From positions 24,389,172-24,453,171 of the forward strand of contig JAGTTD010000008.1 of NCBI GenBank assembly GCA_018398585.1: DNA of 64,000 nucleotides, written 5' to 3'. The position numbers were made by a program, and so were the translations under genes. Below are positions 11,349-22,329 of this stretch, one piece after another (the first letter of the stretch is position 1; every line of letters begins with the position of its first letter). Under the pieces are notes generated by a model. The model saw only the letters and a program-made list of their open reading frames with translations, was not told the origin of the DNA and did no database searches. This DNA is from Simmondsia chinensis. Taxonomy: Eukaryota; Streptophyta; Magnoliopsida; Caryophyllales; Simmondsiaceae.

Positions 11349-13080
11349 TGCTTGTACCTACTCCAAATTTTGTTGTATATTCTTTTGAAGTATCATCGGA
11401 CTGTAATTTGTATTGACATTTGCTTCCGAACAAGAGCAAGTATTATGAAAATGAATTCAATCGTTCCAAGCTTGAAGATCTTAATTTGGATGTTATACTA
11501 AATTCTAGGGAGATAGAGAGACGGTATCCAACTTCCTACCACTAAATAATCACACTTTTTTTTTTATCATTTCCAAATGAACATACTTAATACCCTTGGA
11601 CTCATACATTTCCAAAAATCTGCATGCTTCCATTTTTTGCATTTAATTTAGAATTCTTATCGTTTGATTTTTACTTTCTTACTTGCTGAAGGACACAACT
11701 TGTAGAGTGCCTTGGATGTAGAAGAGTAAAAAAAAGGTGATTGACAACCCTTCATTTCTACTTAGGAAGCTTATATCTTTGTTGGACCTACTATCTTGAA
11801 ATGCCTTCTAGTAGAAGAAACTCCTATGTTAGCGTTGGATTGTAATAATAGTGTTGTTCATATGTAACATAATTTAGAAATAACAGTTTGAGATATTTTC
11901 CGAAATCTCATAAACGTGAAAGTGGTTATTTGCTTGTAATGGATAAATGATAAAGTGAGATTACACTAAGAAATTGAAGGTCCCTTTTTTGTTTAGCTTT
12001 ACACTGTTTTAGTTGGTTGTATGTAAGCCTTTTTGATGTTCTATGAGTGACATTATGCTGACTTATTAAGTTTTCATCCAATACCACTTGTTAGTTGCAT
12101 TGTGGATATGTACATTAGTGGTTATGAGAATTAGGGTTCTCCTTTGTGCAGCTCGATTCTTATAGCACTGTTGCAATTTTTGGATTTATTCTGGTAGAGT
12201 TTGAGTTTGTGATTGTTTCAATATTCATAAAGTATATATTGTTGAGTTGTCTGGAATTCTTGTGGACTTTGGACTTTGTGATAAAGTTTTATGTGAAAAG
12301 ATTATATTATTGAGTTTTAGGTTTCCACTATTGTGGAATTTTGGGTGAATAATTTATACTGAGAAGAGTAGAAGAATATATTATTGAATTTGGAGTACTC
12401 ATCAGGTTTGGGTCATTTATTTGTACGTTAGTTTTTGAAGATGTGTTTATTAATAATGTTTGTTGACTATTGTGAGGGGAATGCTATAATTCACTTTACA
12501 TTTTTTTGTGGGGCGAAGGGGAGCTAATCTTTGTTCTGATTTTGGAGGAAGGGCAAGGATTGCGGAATTTTAATTAATTAGTTTTGTTTTATGATTTGGT
12601 GCTATGTGACAACATATTTCTGACATGATTGTTGTGTTTTTTTTTTTCCAGGTGTTGAAAGACTTCAAAGTTCGAGAAGTTCTTGTTTTTATTTTCACTT
12701 TTGTTTATGAACTTCTATTGGATTTGCACAGCTTTTTGATTAGTTTTAGATGATAAATTGCGCAAATGTACGCTTTATTGTCTCTTGGATGTAAATTGTG
12801 GAATATTAGTACATGGATATTTTATTGCAAGCACATCTTTATTTTTTCATAGAAACTCATTGCCACATTGGATAATTTGTATTTTTGTATGTTGTATTAC
12901 ATGATTGTATAAGTTCTATAAACAAGTCAAAAAGTTGTCATTGTATTACATGGATGTAAAGGTGTGATAAATGATGCAAAAATTATCGATATGAATGTAT
13001 GTGTATTTATGAATGTACAGGTTATACTGCAGGAATGTAAATGGATGACGACAAATTTTTTTCGTTATAATTACGTTTGA
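11349..13080. other. AT-rich CACTA interior, no recognised gene
   Basis: No reading frame of note and no similarity I recognise. A T-rich tract with CAG (12634-12652) could be a splice acceptor. The stretch lies between the hAT MITE and the right subterminal array. Confidence 0.5.
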
Positions 13081-13084
13081 TGGC

Positions 13085-13598
13085 AGAAACATTTTAACGA
13101 TGACTTTTGTTCTCATTAATGGATGGGAAAAGCTTTAATGGTGGTTACGACGGTCTAGATTGTCGTCACTACTTCCTATTAATGGCGGGAAGTACTTTAA
13201 TGATGGTTTTTGTTGTCGTTAAAACTTTTTCTGGTATAGTGGCAAATATTAATAGTGACAACAATTTCCGTCGTTATTGGCCTAACTCTTTGACGACGGT
13301 ATTGCCTGACATTAAAGAGTTTAATATTGGAATATAATAATAAATCATATGACATAAAGCGACATCAATAACGACCATTGTTGTCGTCGTTATTGATTTT
13401 GCTTTTAACGACGGACAAGATATACTGTCGTAAATACTTTTTAACGACGGCTAGATTTGGCTATCGTTGATCCCAGATATTATAAATGTCGAAAGCAGTT
13501 ACGACGGTGGACGATGGGGAGTTTTCCCTGTCGTTAATACTTTTAACGAAGGTAAATCTAGCTTCTAATGACGACATTCACTGTCGTTAGTGATCCTT
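13085..13598. repeat. right subterminal repeat array of the CACTA element
   Basis: At least fifteen copies of short motifs such as TTAACGA(C/T)G, ACGACGG, GTCGTTA and their complements, in both orientations. It is about three times longer than the left array. It lies just inside the right terminal inverted repeat. Confidence 0.85.
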
Positions 13599-13617
13599 TT
13601 TCTTGTAGTGAGAGGAG

Positions 13618-13965
13618 ATGGGTGGTGGTGGTTCAGGGATTTGGTGTAGATGGAGGAGATGGAGGACGGTAGGAGGTCAACTCTATGCCTTTTATGGAGG
13701 AGATCCTGTGGATGGTGGTGGGGATCTGAGGGAGGTGACAAAAGGTCTAGTGGTGGAGATCTGGGGAATGGTGAAAACGAAGGGAGGAGATGGAGATGGA
13801 GGAGCTTAAGGGTCTGGTGGTGGAGATCTGGTGGAGGAGATGGAGGAGCTGAAGGGTTTGGTGGTGGGGAACTAGGAACTGGTGGAGACGAAGAGAGGAG
13901 ATGGAGATGGAGGATGGTGGTGGTGATGTGGTGGAGGAGATGGAGGAGACGAAGGAACCTCCGGC
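13618..13965. repeat. GGA/GGT-rich minisatellite in the LINE leader
   Basis: Units like GGAGATGGAGATGGAGGA, GGTGGTGGAGATCTGG and GGTGGAGGAGATGGAGGAG recur every 60-70 bases. The overlapping plus and minus frames here are by-products of the repeat. In sense (minus) the leader is TCC/ACC-rich, like the leader of the short copy at 15371-16380. Confidence 0.7.
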
Positions 13966-15370
13966 ACCCACGTTGATTTCAAATCTGAAAATGGCCATTG
14001 ATTTGCTCATGGATGACAATGGAGGTGGTTCAACGCGTACAGGGGCAAGGAGGCGGCTCTGCCACTGCAACGCCGGCGCTGGACAACGGGTCACGTACCT
14101 ACACGCTCCGGAGATGGGAGCACGTGGGTCATGGGGGAATTCGAACGGTTGGAGAGAGAAATAATCAATGTATATGATCTTTAAACATTTTCTAATACCA
14201 TGCTTGAGTTACTTTAAGAGTTTTATGAGCCTATTTTTATATGTTAGTCTTAAAATTTTGTGGTTTTGACTTTGATTTGGCAGTCATCTTTTTTTATTTA
14301 TTTTTATTTATTAGGTTTGACTTGAAAGTCTTTAAATTTAAGGTTTGACCCGAGAGTCATTTGGCTCTTTTAGTTTGACTTTAAAGCATTAGGGATTCGG
14401 ATTTGGCTTAGAAGTCATTTTGGGCATAAGTTCAACTTGACAATCATTTTGGCTTTTTCAGTTTGTCTTCGAAGTCATTTTAGGCTTAAATTTGACTTGA
14501 AATTTATTTGGGCTTAGACTTTTCTTCGGTCCAATTAAAAATTTATAAACATGACAAATTTTTATGGCTATAAATTGCGCTGCCCCGACTTCATGTCAGG
14601 ATGGATGCGACTTGGTACCCTAATATCATAACTTGAAGTCAAATTTTTATGGGGCAAAAAAAACTTTATTACCCCTTTTACGGCAAATTTTTTTAAGGTA
14701 ATTTTTTTTTAAAACAACTTTTTTAAAACATAGAATAGAAAAATGAGGATTTAAATAAATTCTTTTATATCCTTCAAATCTTTCCCTGACTTCGAAATTC
14801 AAATTTTGTACTCAGATATATATAGATATATATATATTTTAATCTAATTAATTGAGATCATATGTTTTTCTCTTGAAAAGTAAGACTTCCAATCCATTAA
14901 GTACTTACTTTTAAATCTACTGAATACTTTTAGAAGAAAAAGAAAATTTGAGCGCTAGCACTTCAAGCCAATCAGAAAATCTGAAATTTGGCCAGATAAC
15001 TTTGTGCTTTTCTATATATAAATGTTATGAGCAACCTACAATATGGAAATTTGTAAACATACTTTAACCTTAAAAAAAAAAAAAAAAAAATGTCTACTCG
15101 AATTTGTAGAATTTCTCTTGTTCTGCTGATTGGAGAGCAATTTGTTATATGTCAAATATGAAAACATTGAAAATTTTGGCAACTTAAATTATGCTTTCCA
15201 AATAAAAATTTTATTTCGTAAACATGTTTTCATAAACACTTAAAAATTCATGAGGGTAAATTTAAGAAGAAACATTTATAAGGATGTCTTTTCGCAAAAA
15301 CATGTTCTCATAAACACTTAAGAATGGCGATGTACTTTTAGTAAAAGTTTTCATAAAAATCTGCTATTTT

Positions 15371-16380
15371 GTTTTTTTTTCCCAATAATTAGCAACATAG
15401 TAGCAATAGATAACAGGCAGCTCGACAAGCAAGCCGTGGGACATCCCGTTAAAGAATAGGACACAAAAGAGAAAGCAAAAATAGGGAAAATATTGACAAC
15501 AGGCAACAGGAAGGGCCCAAATAGGACCGTGCAGGACATATCCAAGAAAACAAAATAAAAACCACAACAAAATGAAGGCCAAATTAAATAGGGAGTACAA
15601 CAAATTGAAAAAGCCGTCAAAACTCAGCCAAGCCACGACCCAAAACCAGGCAGTCTCAACAACAGTAGAAGCACAAGAAGCCGATTGGGGGAGCTCTGGA
15701 GGTGAGACACGATGGAGACTGTCACGGTGGGGAGGACCGGGAGGGAAGACAGCAGGTCTCCCCCCCAGTAGGGATCAGGGATGGGACAAGGAAGGGAGAC
15801 AAAAAGTCTGCCCCCAACAGGCAACTCCCCACCACAAGAAGGGGAATGGTAGGAGGGAGGTGGGTGGGCCCCCCACCAGGAGATGGGGATTGGGAAGGCC
15901 AGGGATGGGTGGCGGGGCGGGGGGGGGGGGGGGGGGGGGGGGGTCAACCCCACCACATGCACGAACCCCCAAAAGAAGTGGAGGGGGGAAACAGGGGAGG
16001 CTAGGGCAGACGTCTGGTCTCCCCCACCTCCCAGGAAGGCCGGGAAAAGGGAGGAGGGGAAGGAGGGGAAATCGAGGGATCACTCACCAGAGCTCGAAAT
16101 GGACCCGGATGTACTTCAACTGCAGCGAAACCAGCAAGAGAGGGCACTAGGGCAGACGGGGGACTTCTTCAACATCGCTAGACTGGTGATGGCCAGAACA
16201 ACAGGGAAAGAGTCGAGAGGGGAAGGGGGAAGACGAAAGGTCATCATCCACGGGTGATTTCAACGAAAAAAGAAGAAAAAGGGAGGAAATTGAAGGTGGA
16301 GTTGGATGGAGCCGGAGTAGGAGGCGGTGGCAGAGGGATGGGAACTGAGCAGGCCAAGGCGGAGGCGATCGAGGCAGAAA
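15371..16380 (-). mobile_element. short ORF1-type LINE relative without coding region
   Basis: The minus strand ends GCTAATTATTGGGAAAAAAAAAC, matching the tail region of the LINE at 6617 (TCACTAATTATAATTAAAA) and sharing the 'gt.gagct.cctg' block before it. Its 5' half is a GC-rich pyrimidine leader including a run of 25 G on the plus strand (15919-15943). Leader and 3' UTR are joined with little between, so ORF1 is deleted or was never present. The long Pro- or Gly-rich frames on both strands (15572-16257) are composition artefacts. The insertion point corresponds to 2270 in block A. The target duplication is not clear. Confidence 0.6.
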
Positions 16381-16619
16381 ACATTATGTTAACAAAATTT
16401 AAAAAATTGTTTCCTGAGAAGCCCCCTTTTGTCATACGACTTAAATCATGTTTTCATAAACACTTTTTTTGCATTTACTGGGGTGCAAAATTTTTGAACG
16501 GCAATGTGAGAATCTTCTCAAGGATTAGATGAAAATTTAAAGAGTTAAACATGAAATAATGAAAAAAGGGAATACCTTTTCAGTATTTCTTTTTTTAACA
16601 AAAAGTTCCATAAGAAACC

Positions 16620-17041
16620 TGATACAATATAAATTATAAATCAACTGAAATCACAACTAATAGTATAATTTTGATAGATTACCTCCAATAATGGAGGATT
16701 TTACTTAGAAAAAAGGGGAGAAGACATAGAAAGAAAGAGGAGGGAGAGAGAGAAACACGCATGTCATTCAACATATACCTAACCCTAGCTAATCTCTCCC
16801 CATTTATAGACAAAATATCTAAAAATATCTATGGTGAGGTGGCAGTGATGGAAGGATGTAGAAGGTAGGACTGATTGGCGCGTATGATGGAAGGCTGCCA
16901 AGTGAACGTTGGCAATAACTTGTTGGGCGCGTGTTGAAGTATCGCCATGTATAGTGGCTTGGCGAGAAGAATGGCGAGATGGGCCTTTGCGGTAGTGGAA
17001 AGCATGAGCTTGGCAAGTTAGGAGATGCTCAGATTGTATCA
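16620..17041 (-). mobile_element. solo LTR (copia-like family G)
   Basis: A 422-base LTR starts TGATACAAT and ends ATTGTATCA, with a perfect 5-base duplication AAACC at 16615-16619 and 17042-17046. The same junction in block A (2640-2660) is uninterrupted. It is the inverted relative of the LTR at 17244-17706, sharing the CCTCCATTATTGGAGG palindrome and the ATCTATCAAA block. No internal sequence is attached, so it arose by LTR-LTR recombination. Confidence 0.88.
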
Positions 17042-17519
17042 AAACCCTCAAACCAAATTTCAAATCCCTGCTTATACTTGTCACTGTCATCCCGTAGACT
17101 GGCTTACCCACCGGGTGAACCGACTCGTGAAGCTCGCTGGCAAGTAAACGTCACTGGAACCCTAACATCGCCTACCGACGGATCCAAAATCGTGAAAATC
17201 TTGAAAGTGCAAGGCATTTTAGTGAGAAAAGCTAGATTCATATTGATACGATACGAGTACCGCTTAGCTGCCAAGACATCTCTCCCAGTTATCGCCACCA
17301 TCTCTACCGCCATTCTCTCCTTCCCAGCCTGCCGCCAACATACATTCAACCCCCGGTCGCCAACCGCATACCACATCTCCACTTGCGCCAGCCTTTTCTC
17401 CTCTGCTACTACCAGCACGCAGCTCGCCATCCATGAAGCCACTATGCCTACCACAGCTTCTACCACATTCTAGAAGCTTCCATCCCTACCACCTCACCCC
17501 AAGATATTTTGGAGTTTTC

Positions 17520-17531
17520 TTATATAAATAG
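17520..17531 (+). promoter_or_regulatory. TATA box of family G LTR
   Basis: TTATATAAATAG sits about 185 bases before the LTR end, where pol II promoters of plant LTRs usually lie. The solo LTR at 16620-17041 has only a weaker match (tataaatgggg on its sense strand). Confidence 0.6.
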
Positions 17532-17708
17532 GGAGCTAGGGATTAGAGTTAGTCATGTTGAATGTTGTGTGTGTTTCTCTCTCCCTATTTCTTTTGTATG
17601 TCTTCTCGCCTTTCTTCTATATAAAATCCTCCATTATTGGAGGTAATCTATCAAATATAATACTATTAGCTTGAGATTTCAGTTGATTTCATTTTGTATT
17701 GTATCAAT

Positions 17709-17720
17709 TGGTATCAAAGC
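17709..17720 (+). other. primer-binding site, initiator Met tRNA
   Basis: TGGTATCAAAGC differs by one base from the complement of the initiator methionine tRNA 3' end (TGGTATCAGAGC). Confidence 0.8.
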
Positions 17721-17935
17721 TACCTATCCTCGGCCCAATCTTCGTTAATCATCATCTTCATTACCGATTTTGGAGCTGTTCACCACCATTATCCTCACCA
17801 TCATCCTCACCCTCATTGCCGATCCCCGCACATCAAAACCGGAATCTGAGCCCAGATTTTGGTCCTCAAAAAAAAAAAAAAGCCGAAGAGAAACCCCGGG
17901 TACCGGAGTCACCTTCAACTTCATTATGGTTTAGA

Positions 17936-18148
17936 GTTTGTCTATGCATGGCTTGCTTGTTGACACCCATCAAGAATGACCTGACTTAATGGTTCATTAT
18001 GGTGGTATTGGGCCAGCTAAGCTTTATGAGGAAAATGAATCTCACGAGCTCATTCAAGATGGCACCACAATGAACTGGGGCGCAATTATTCTAAATCCTA
18101 ACAAGATTCAAGGAATGAAAGATGATGACGGACTTAATAATGAGCATT
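17936..18148 (+). pseudogene. PMD pseudogene of element B, left fragment
   Basis: Homologous to 5141-5372 in block A: LYEENESHELIQDG and LNPNKIQGMKDDDGLNNEHL match the A copy closely. The fragment starts at the junction with the family G leader and is cut at the TGGCC target site of copia element D. It resumes at 33396. The earlier exons seen in block A (4.0-5.1 kb) are missing. Confidence 0.7.
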
Positions 18149-18153
18149 TGGCC

Positions 18154-20168
18154 TATTGGGATGAATTTCAAAAATGTTCCCTAATTTAAATAGATTAATA
18201 CAGTGAAACGGTTTAAAGTTCCTAATTTTAAACCTACAGGTGATTTAAAATTTCTAATTTTAAACCTACATGTGATTTAAAATTTTTGATTTTAAATCTA
18301 CAGATTTAAAATTCCTAATCTTAAATCTACAAGCCTGTGCTCTAATACATTCATAATAATAACATGAATATAATCTAGCATAATAATAATACTGTAAATA
18401 AATTGGAAAACGAAAAACTAAAAGGAAAGGGAAAGAAGAGTACCTAAAAATCGCTCCAACAAAGAAAAACCAGAAAATTCTGAAACTGAGAAGCCTTCTA
18501 CGCAATCTCCTCAAAAACTCGAAGTGTGGGCTCAAAAAAACATAAAACTTAAGAGAAAAATTTCAACGAAAATTTTCTCTCTTTTAGTTTTCCGAAAGTC
18601 AATACTTCCAGAAAACTTTAATTTTGATTGGATGTTAAACCCTGATTCCAAAATCCCTATTTATAGTAGGCTACTAGAGCGAAAGAATAAAGGAAACACG
18701 ATGTAGGATTCAACTATAAAAACAAAATGACGCCTTTTAAAGCGTATCGATCAAACTGTGTTAAAACTTCAAACAGCGTGCCACGTGTCACCACGGGATT
18801 GGTCCGCGCCTAACGGCGCAGATCTCCCTTTAAGGGTGTCCCAAAGCGTGCCACGTGGGATGCTCTGACTAGTCCACGCTCATAGGTGCTGATCGATCCC
18901 CTGGGCAGCCCAGGTCATGCGCTGATTGGCTATTAGCGTTTGTCACGGATTGCGACCGATTTTTCCGATTTGTTTTTTTGTCTTATTTTCCACATGTGAA
19001 AATTCATTTTATTTTTTAGTTTTTAACTTTTATTCATTTCACGAATAATGTTTCGCAAAATTAAATTTACTCATCTTAAGAATAAATAATTCTTTACATG
19101 AATTCTTTAATATCTTTCTAAAGGCATTAAAAAAATAGAGGCTTACGTAAGGGCCTTAGGGACAATTTCAATCTAGCTCCAAATGGGTTAAATTAATTTC
19201 CTTCTCACGTTAAAATTTAATTACCATTTAATGAGAATTAATTCCACTAAATAAATCCCATTGCACTCTTGACATAAATTATTTATTCGATAATTCTCAA
19301 ATACGCTTATATTGACAATAACAACTCATCTTTTAGATATCTATGGCGAAAAATAATTAAAACTACTATCACTATTTTCTCACAGCTCTTCTATTAGTTA
19401 CCGACTGGCCCTTTTCCAAATAATTCATTTATACATGAATAAATTCACAATATAACTTCCAAATGTCAAACAGTACTTTAGCCAAAGTTTTTGAATTAAT
19501 TCAAACAGTTACGAATCAACTAAGGGGACATCTATATCTCATAAGAGATTGTAGATTCCATATTGAATACCTGGTTCTTATCACACTTCATGCTATCACC
19601 CAATGCACGTGAGACTTCGGCCATTTATTGTGAACTTACTTATAGTACACTAGGGCAACTAACATTCCATGCACAGGTCCAAAATACTCTTAGGATTTAG
19701 AGTTGTTGTTCAAACTGTACATCATGAATCACTCATTTTCGATAGTAGTCTATAAATAAGTAACTCACATGGTCCAACTTAGTGTATTACCCTAATTGAA
19801 CACACCAACATAACACTCTTGGATCACCATCCACATGACCAAGACAGGTCATTTAAAGTCTCACATTATAGCCTTAGCAGACAGGTAGTCCAAACTTATC
19901 ACCGACTATAAGTTTTTCAAATAACAGTTTATTCCATTTTCTCCAAGTCTGTCTGTGGCTCAATCTTATAATACACTTCGACTAAACATGTAAAAAGTAA
20001 TCTGAGAACTACATCTATCTCATGGATGTTACTTAAGGAAAAATCACATGCAACATATATGCTCATTTACACAAATTTAAAGACAAAACTGCTTGAACTT
20101 AAATTTCATTCTTTAATAAAGTAACAATTGCAGGATAAATTTAGATTTTCAGGACACTGTTTCTAAAA
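18154..20168 (-). mobile_element. 3' LTR of copia D
   Basis: 2015 bases, matching 30826-33395 apart from two extra segments in the latter. Near 18658 the minus strand reads CTATAAATAGGG, a TATA box. The LTR start has decayed from TGTTAGGAA to TTTTAGAAA. The short frames at 18266-18706 are not genes. Confidence 0.9.
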
Positions 20169-20182
20169 ATCTCCCACTTGTC
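20169..20182 (-). other. polypurine tract of copia D
   Basis: The minus strand reads GACAAGTGGGAGAT next to the 3' LTR, a standard copia plus-strand primer. Confidence 0.88.
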
Positions 20183-20209
20183 TTAAATCCAATTTACTAT
20201 AAACTTTAT

Positions 20210-21975
20210 ACCCATTCTTTCTAAGTGTGATTCAAAGGTCTTATGAGTCAAAGTCTTTGTAAATGGATCTGTAAGGTTATTGCTCGCATCTATCTTCAAG
20301 ATTGCTATCTCTCCCTTCTCCACGTAGTCTCTAATAAGGTGGTATTTCCTTTTAATGCGTTTGGACCTCTTGTGCCTTCTAGGTTCTTATAAATAGCCAC
20401 CGCACCCAAGTTGTCACAAAAGATTGTAATGGTGTTAGACCATCTCTAACAACCTCAAGATCTATCAAGAACTTTCTGAGCTAACATGCCTCCTTTGCAG
20501 CTTCTGAAGCTCCAACATCTTTGACTTCCATGATTGAGTCATCAATGCAAGACTGCTTGACACTCCTCCAACTGATTGCTCTACCTCCAAGGGTAAAGAC
20601 ATATCTAGACGTTGAATGCCTAGCATCTCTATTTGATTGAAAATCTGAATCAGTATAGCCAACTGGAACCAGCTTGTCTCTATGAAAGATTAGCATGTAA
20701 TCTCTAGTACTTAAGAATATGCATCACTGTGCATCAAACCTGGGTTAGACTGACATCTACTCACCATGCCTCTAGCATAGCAGATATCTGGTCTCGTGCA
20801 CAACATGGAATACATGAAGCTTCCCATAGCTGAAGCATATGGAACATTTCTCATCTGCTCTTCCTCTTGGGGTGTCTTAGGAAACTGCTCTAAAGAAAGA
20901 GGGACTCCATACCTGAAACAAGAAAGCCCTTTCTTAGAGTTCTCCATGTGATTCCTTGACAACATCTTGTCAATATAAGTCGCTTGAGAAAGACCCAACA
21001 TCCTATTCTTACGATCTCACAAAAGCTTGATCCTAAGAATATTGCTGGCTTCTCTAAGCTCCTTCATATCGAACTAACTTGACAACCAAATCTTTATAGC
21101 TAATAAGACACCTATATCTCTCCCAATGAGTAGTATGTCATCCACATATAACACTAAGATGGTCACTACTTTCTTTTGATGACGTTTGTACATGCATGGT
21201 TTACCAACCAATTTCTCAAATCCATAAGACTTAATCACTTTATTGAATCTAACATTCTATAAGCGTGATGCTTGCTTCAGCCCATATATGGACTTCTTTA
21301 ATTTGAATACTATATGCTCCTGATTTTTGCCAATGAAACTGTCTGGTTACACCATATGGATGTCTTCGTCAAGATGACCATTCAAAAAGGTTGTTTTGAC
21401 ATCCATTTGCCAAATCTTATAATCATGATGAGCTGCAATTGATAGGAGTATCCTTATGGATTTTAACATGGCTACTGGTGAGAAGGTCTCATCATAATCG
21501 ATTCCTTCCTTTTGGGTAAAATCTTTAGCAGCTAATCTTGACTTGAAGGTCTTTACCTTCCCGTCCACTCCTCTTTTCCTCTTGTAGACCCATTTGTATC
21601 CAATAGGTTTAATGCTTTTCGGTGCCTCTACAAGTTCCCAAACTTGATTAGAATACATATATCCTATCTCGGATTTCATTGCCAAACCCACTAGTCAGCA
21701 TGCTTGTCTTTAATTGCCTCATTGTGGCTGAGAGGATCAGATTCAATGTCACGGCAAACCATTAAGGCTCCCGTCATGAACTTGTCACGTGCCTTGACAA
21801 TCCACCCCGTATGCCTAGGCTCTCACATACTTGGAACATCCTTGGTCCTATCTGTAGGTGCATCTAATACATCCATTGTGTCCTGAGATGTGTCTACTTG
21901 TTCAGAATTAGTGTCATTATCTCTCAATTCCTTTAACACTACTTTACTTTTACTTTTGTAGTCTACTATAAAATC
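20210..21975 (-). pseudogene. copia D reverse transcriptase and RNase H remnants
   Basis: Broken frames give the copia RT/RNase H region. At 21347-21691 are NQVWELVEAPKSIKPIGYKW and RLAAKDFTQKEGIDYDETFS, followed by the conserved QMDVKTTFLNGHLDEDI. Near 21150 the minus strand encodes LYVDDILLI, the RT catalytic motif. At 20711-21001 is the PYASAMGSFMYSMLCTRPDI block. At 20465-20696 is RNase H text with GYTDSDFQSNRDARHSTSRY, containing the first catalytic Asp. Stops and frameshifts separate these. RT would copy the element RNA and RNase H would remove it. Gypsy E lies just upstream. Not functional. Confidence 0.9.
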
Positions 21976-22307
21976 TGTTATGATACAAGATAAAACTTGA
22001 ATCATAACCTAAAGAGAAGAGAATGTGAGATGAGGAAGAATGTGAAAGAGACGAGAGAATAGAGAGAACACAGAGTTCAGAAGGAGAAAAGTATCAAGTG
22101 TATTCATTAATGAATCATTACCACCTAGATTCCACTTATTTATAGCTGAACTAGATACAAGAAATGAGGACAAAAAGCCTCCATCAACCTCTAATATAGC
22201 CGCCAAACAAGACTAAAAGGAAAATAACACTTGACTACACTTAACCAACTCTCCCGCCAAAACACTAATTCATGGACTACTAACGGCTATTACCACCGAT
22301 CATAACA
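21976..22307 (-). mobile_element. 3' LTR of gypsy E
   Basis: 332 bases, TGTTATGAT...GATCATAACA. CTATAAATAAG on the minus strand at 22135-22145 is the likely TATA box. Confidence 0.95.
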
Positions 22308-22321
22308 TTTCCCTCCCCTTG
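22308..22321 (-). other. polypurine tract of gypsy E
   Basis: The minus strand reads CAAGGGGAGGGAAA directly before the 3' LTR. Confidence 0.92.
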
Positions 22322-22329
22322 TGAACATT

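Larger units (their letters stand above)
8749..13610. mobile_element. non-autonomous CACTA (En/Spm-type) DNA transposon
   Basis: The ends are perfect 13-base inverted repeats, CACTACAAGAAAA at 8749 and TTTTCTTGTAGTG ending at 13610, flanked by a 3-base AGA duplication (8746-8748 and 13611-13613). Subterminal AACGACGG/CCGTCGTT-like repeats crowd both ends. No transposase (TNPD/TNPA) frame is visible in 4.9 kb, so it would need a transposase in trans. Two MITEs (10407-10620, 10908-11340) sit inside. The insertion splits the LINE ORF1 frame. Confidence 0.93.
6617..14196 (-). mobile_element. ORF1-type LINE without ORF2, holding a CACTA element
   Basis: A minus-strand insertion has a T tract (poly-A tail in sense) at 6617-6630 and imperfect 11-base target duplications ACCATGATTGA (6606-6616) and ACCATGCTTGA (14197-14207). 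From the 5' side it holds a GGA/TCC-rich leader, an ORF1-like pseudogene with an RRM domain, a basic C-terminal segment and about 240 bases of 3' UTR. No endonuclease or reverse transcriptase trace lies between the end of ORF1 (about 6860) and the tail. Related 3' ends occur at 15371, 49480 and about 50050, so this is a family. CACTA (8749-13610) interrupts the 5' part. Confidence 0.7.
6186..14572 (-). mobile_element. 3' LTR of element B, split by a LINE
   Basis: The LTR sequence is in two parts, 6186-6616 and 14197-14572, and matches the 846 bp 5' LTR at 48086-48931. The break lies inside the block GATACTTAGTAAG...TTGAGTTACTTTAA, where an 11-base ACCATG(A/C)TTGA duplication marks the LINE insertion. 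The right edge ends TTTTTATGGCTATA, a decayed form of TTTTCATGCCTACA at the 5' LTR. Just inside it, the minus strand reads AGTCGGGGCAGCGCAATT, a weak polypurine-like tract. Confidence 0.65.
14573..17243 (-). mobile_element. non-coding internal region of element B next to the 3' LTR, interrupted
   Basis: Homologous to 1537-2870 in block A. It is interrupted by an ORF1-type LINE copy (15371-16380) and a solo LTR (16620-17041). Shared blocks include 'tagattggagagcaatttgt'-like text near 15128, ATGAGGGTAAATTTAAGAAG near 15249 and GTCACT.GAACCCTAACATCGCC near 17150. The homology stops at 17243, where a copia LTR starts. Confidence 0.6.
17244..17935 (+). mobile_element. copia-like family G: 5' LTR and leader only
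   Basis: The LTR runs 17244-17706 (TGATACGAT...TTGTATCA). A TATA box-like TATATAAATAGG lies at 17520-17531, and the transcribed part contains the CCTCCATTATTGGAGG palindrome. Immediately after comes TTGGTATCAAAGC (17708-17720), a primer-binding site for initiator methionine tRNA. About 230 bases of C-rich leader follow before PMD-related sequence begins. Gag-pol and the 3' LTR are absent. A deletion must have removed them together with the neighbouring part of element B. Confidence 0.78.

Noticed and set aside
13618..14164. Gly/Trp/Arg- or Ser/Pro-rich frames
   Set aside because: By-products of the GGA/GGT minisatellite; no domain and no consistent frame.
15572..16257. Long overlapping Gly/Pro/Arg-rich frames on both strands (up to 192 codons)
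   Set aside because: They come from GC-rich, low-complexity leader sequence with poly-G. They overlap each other in all frames and lie inside a LINE copy.
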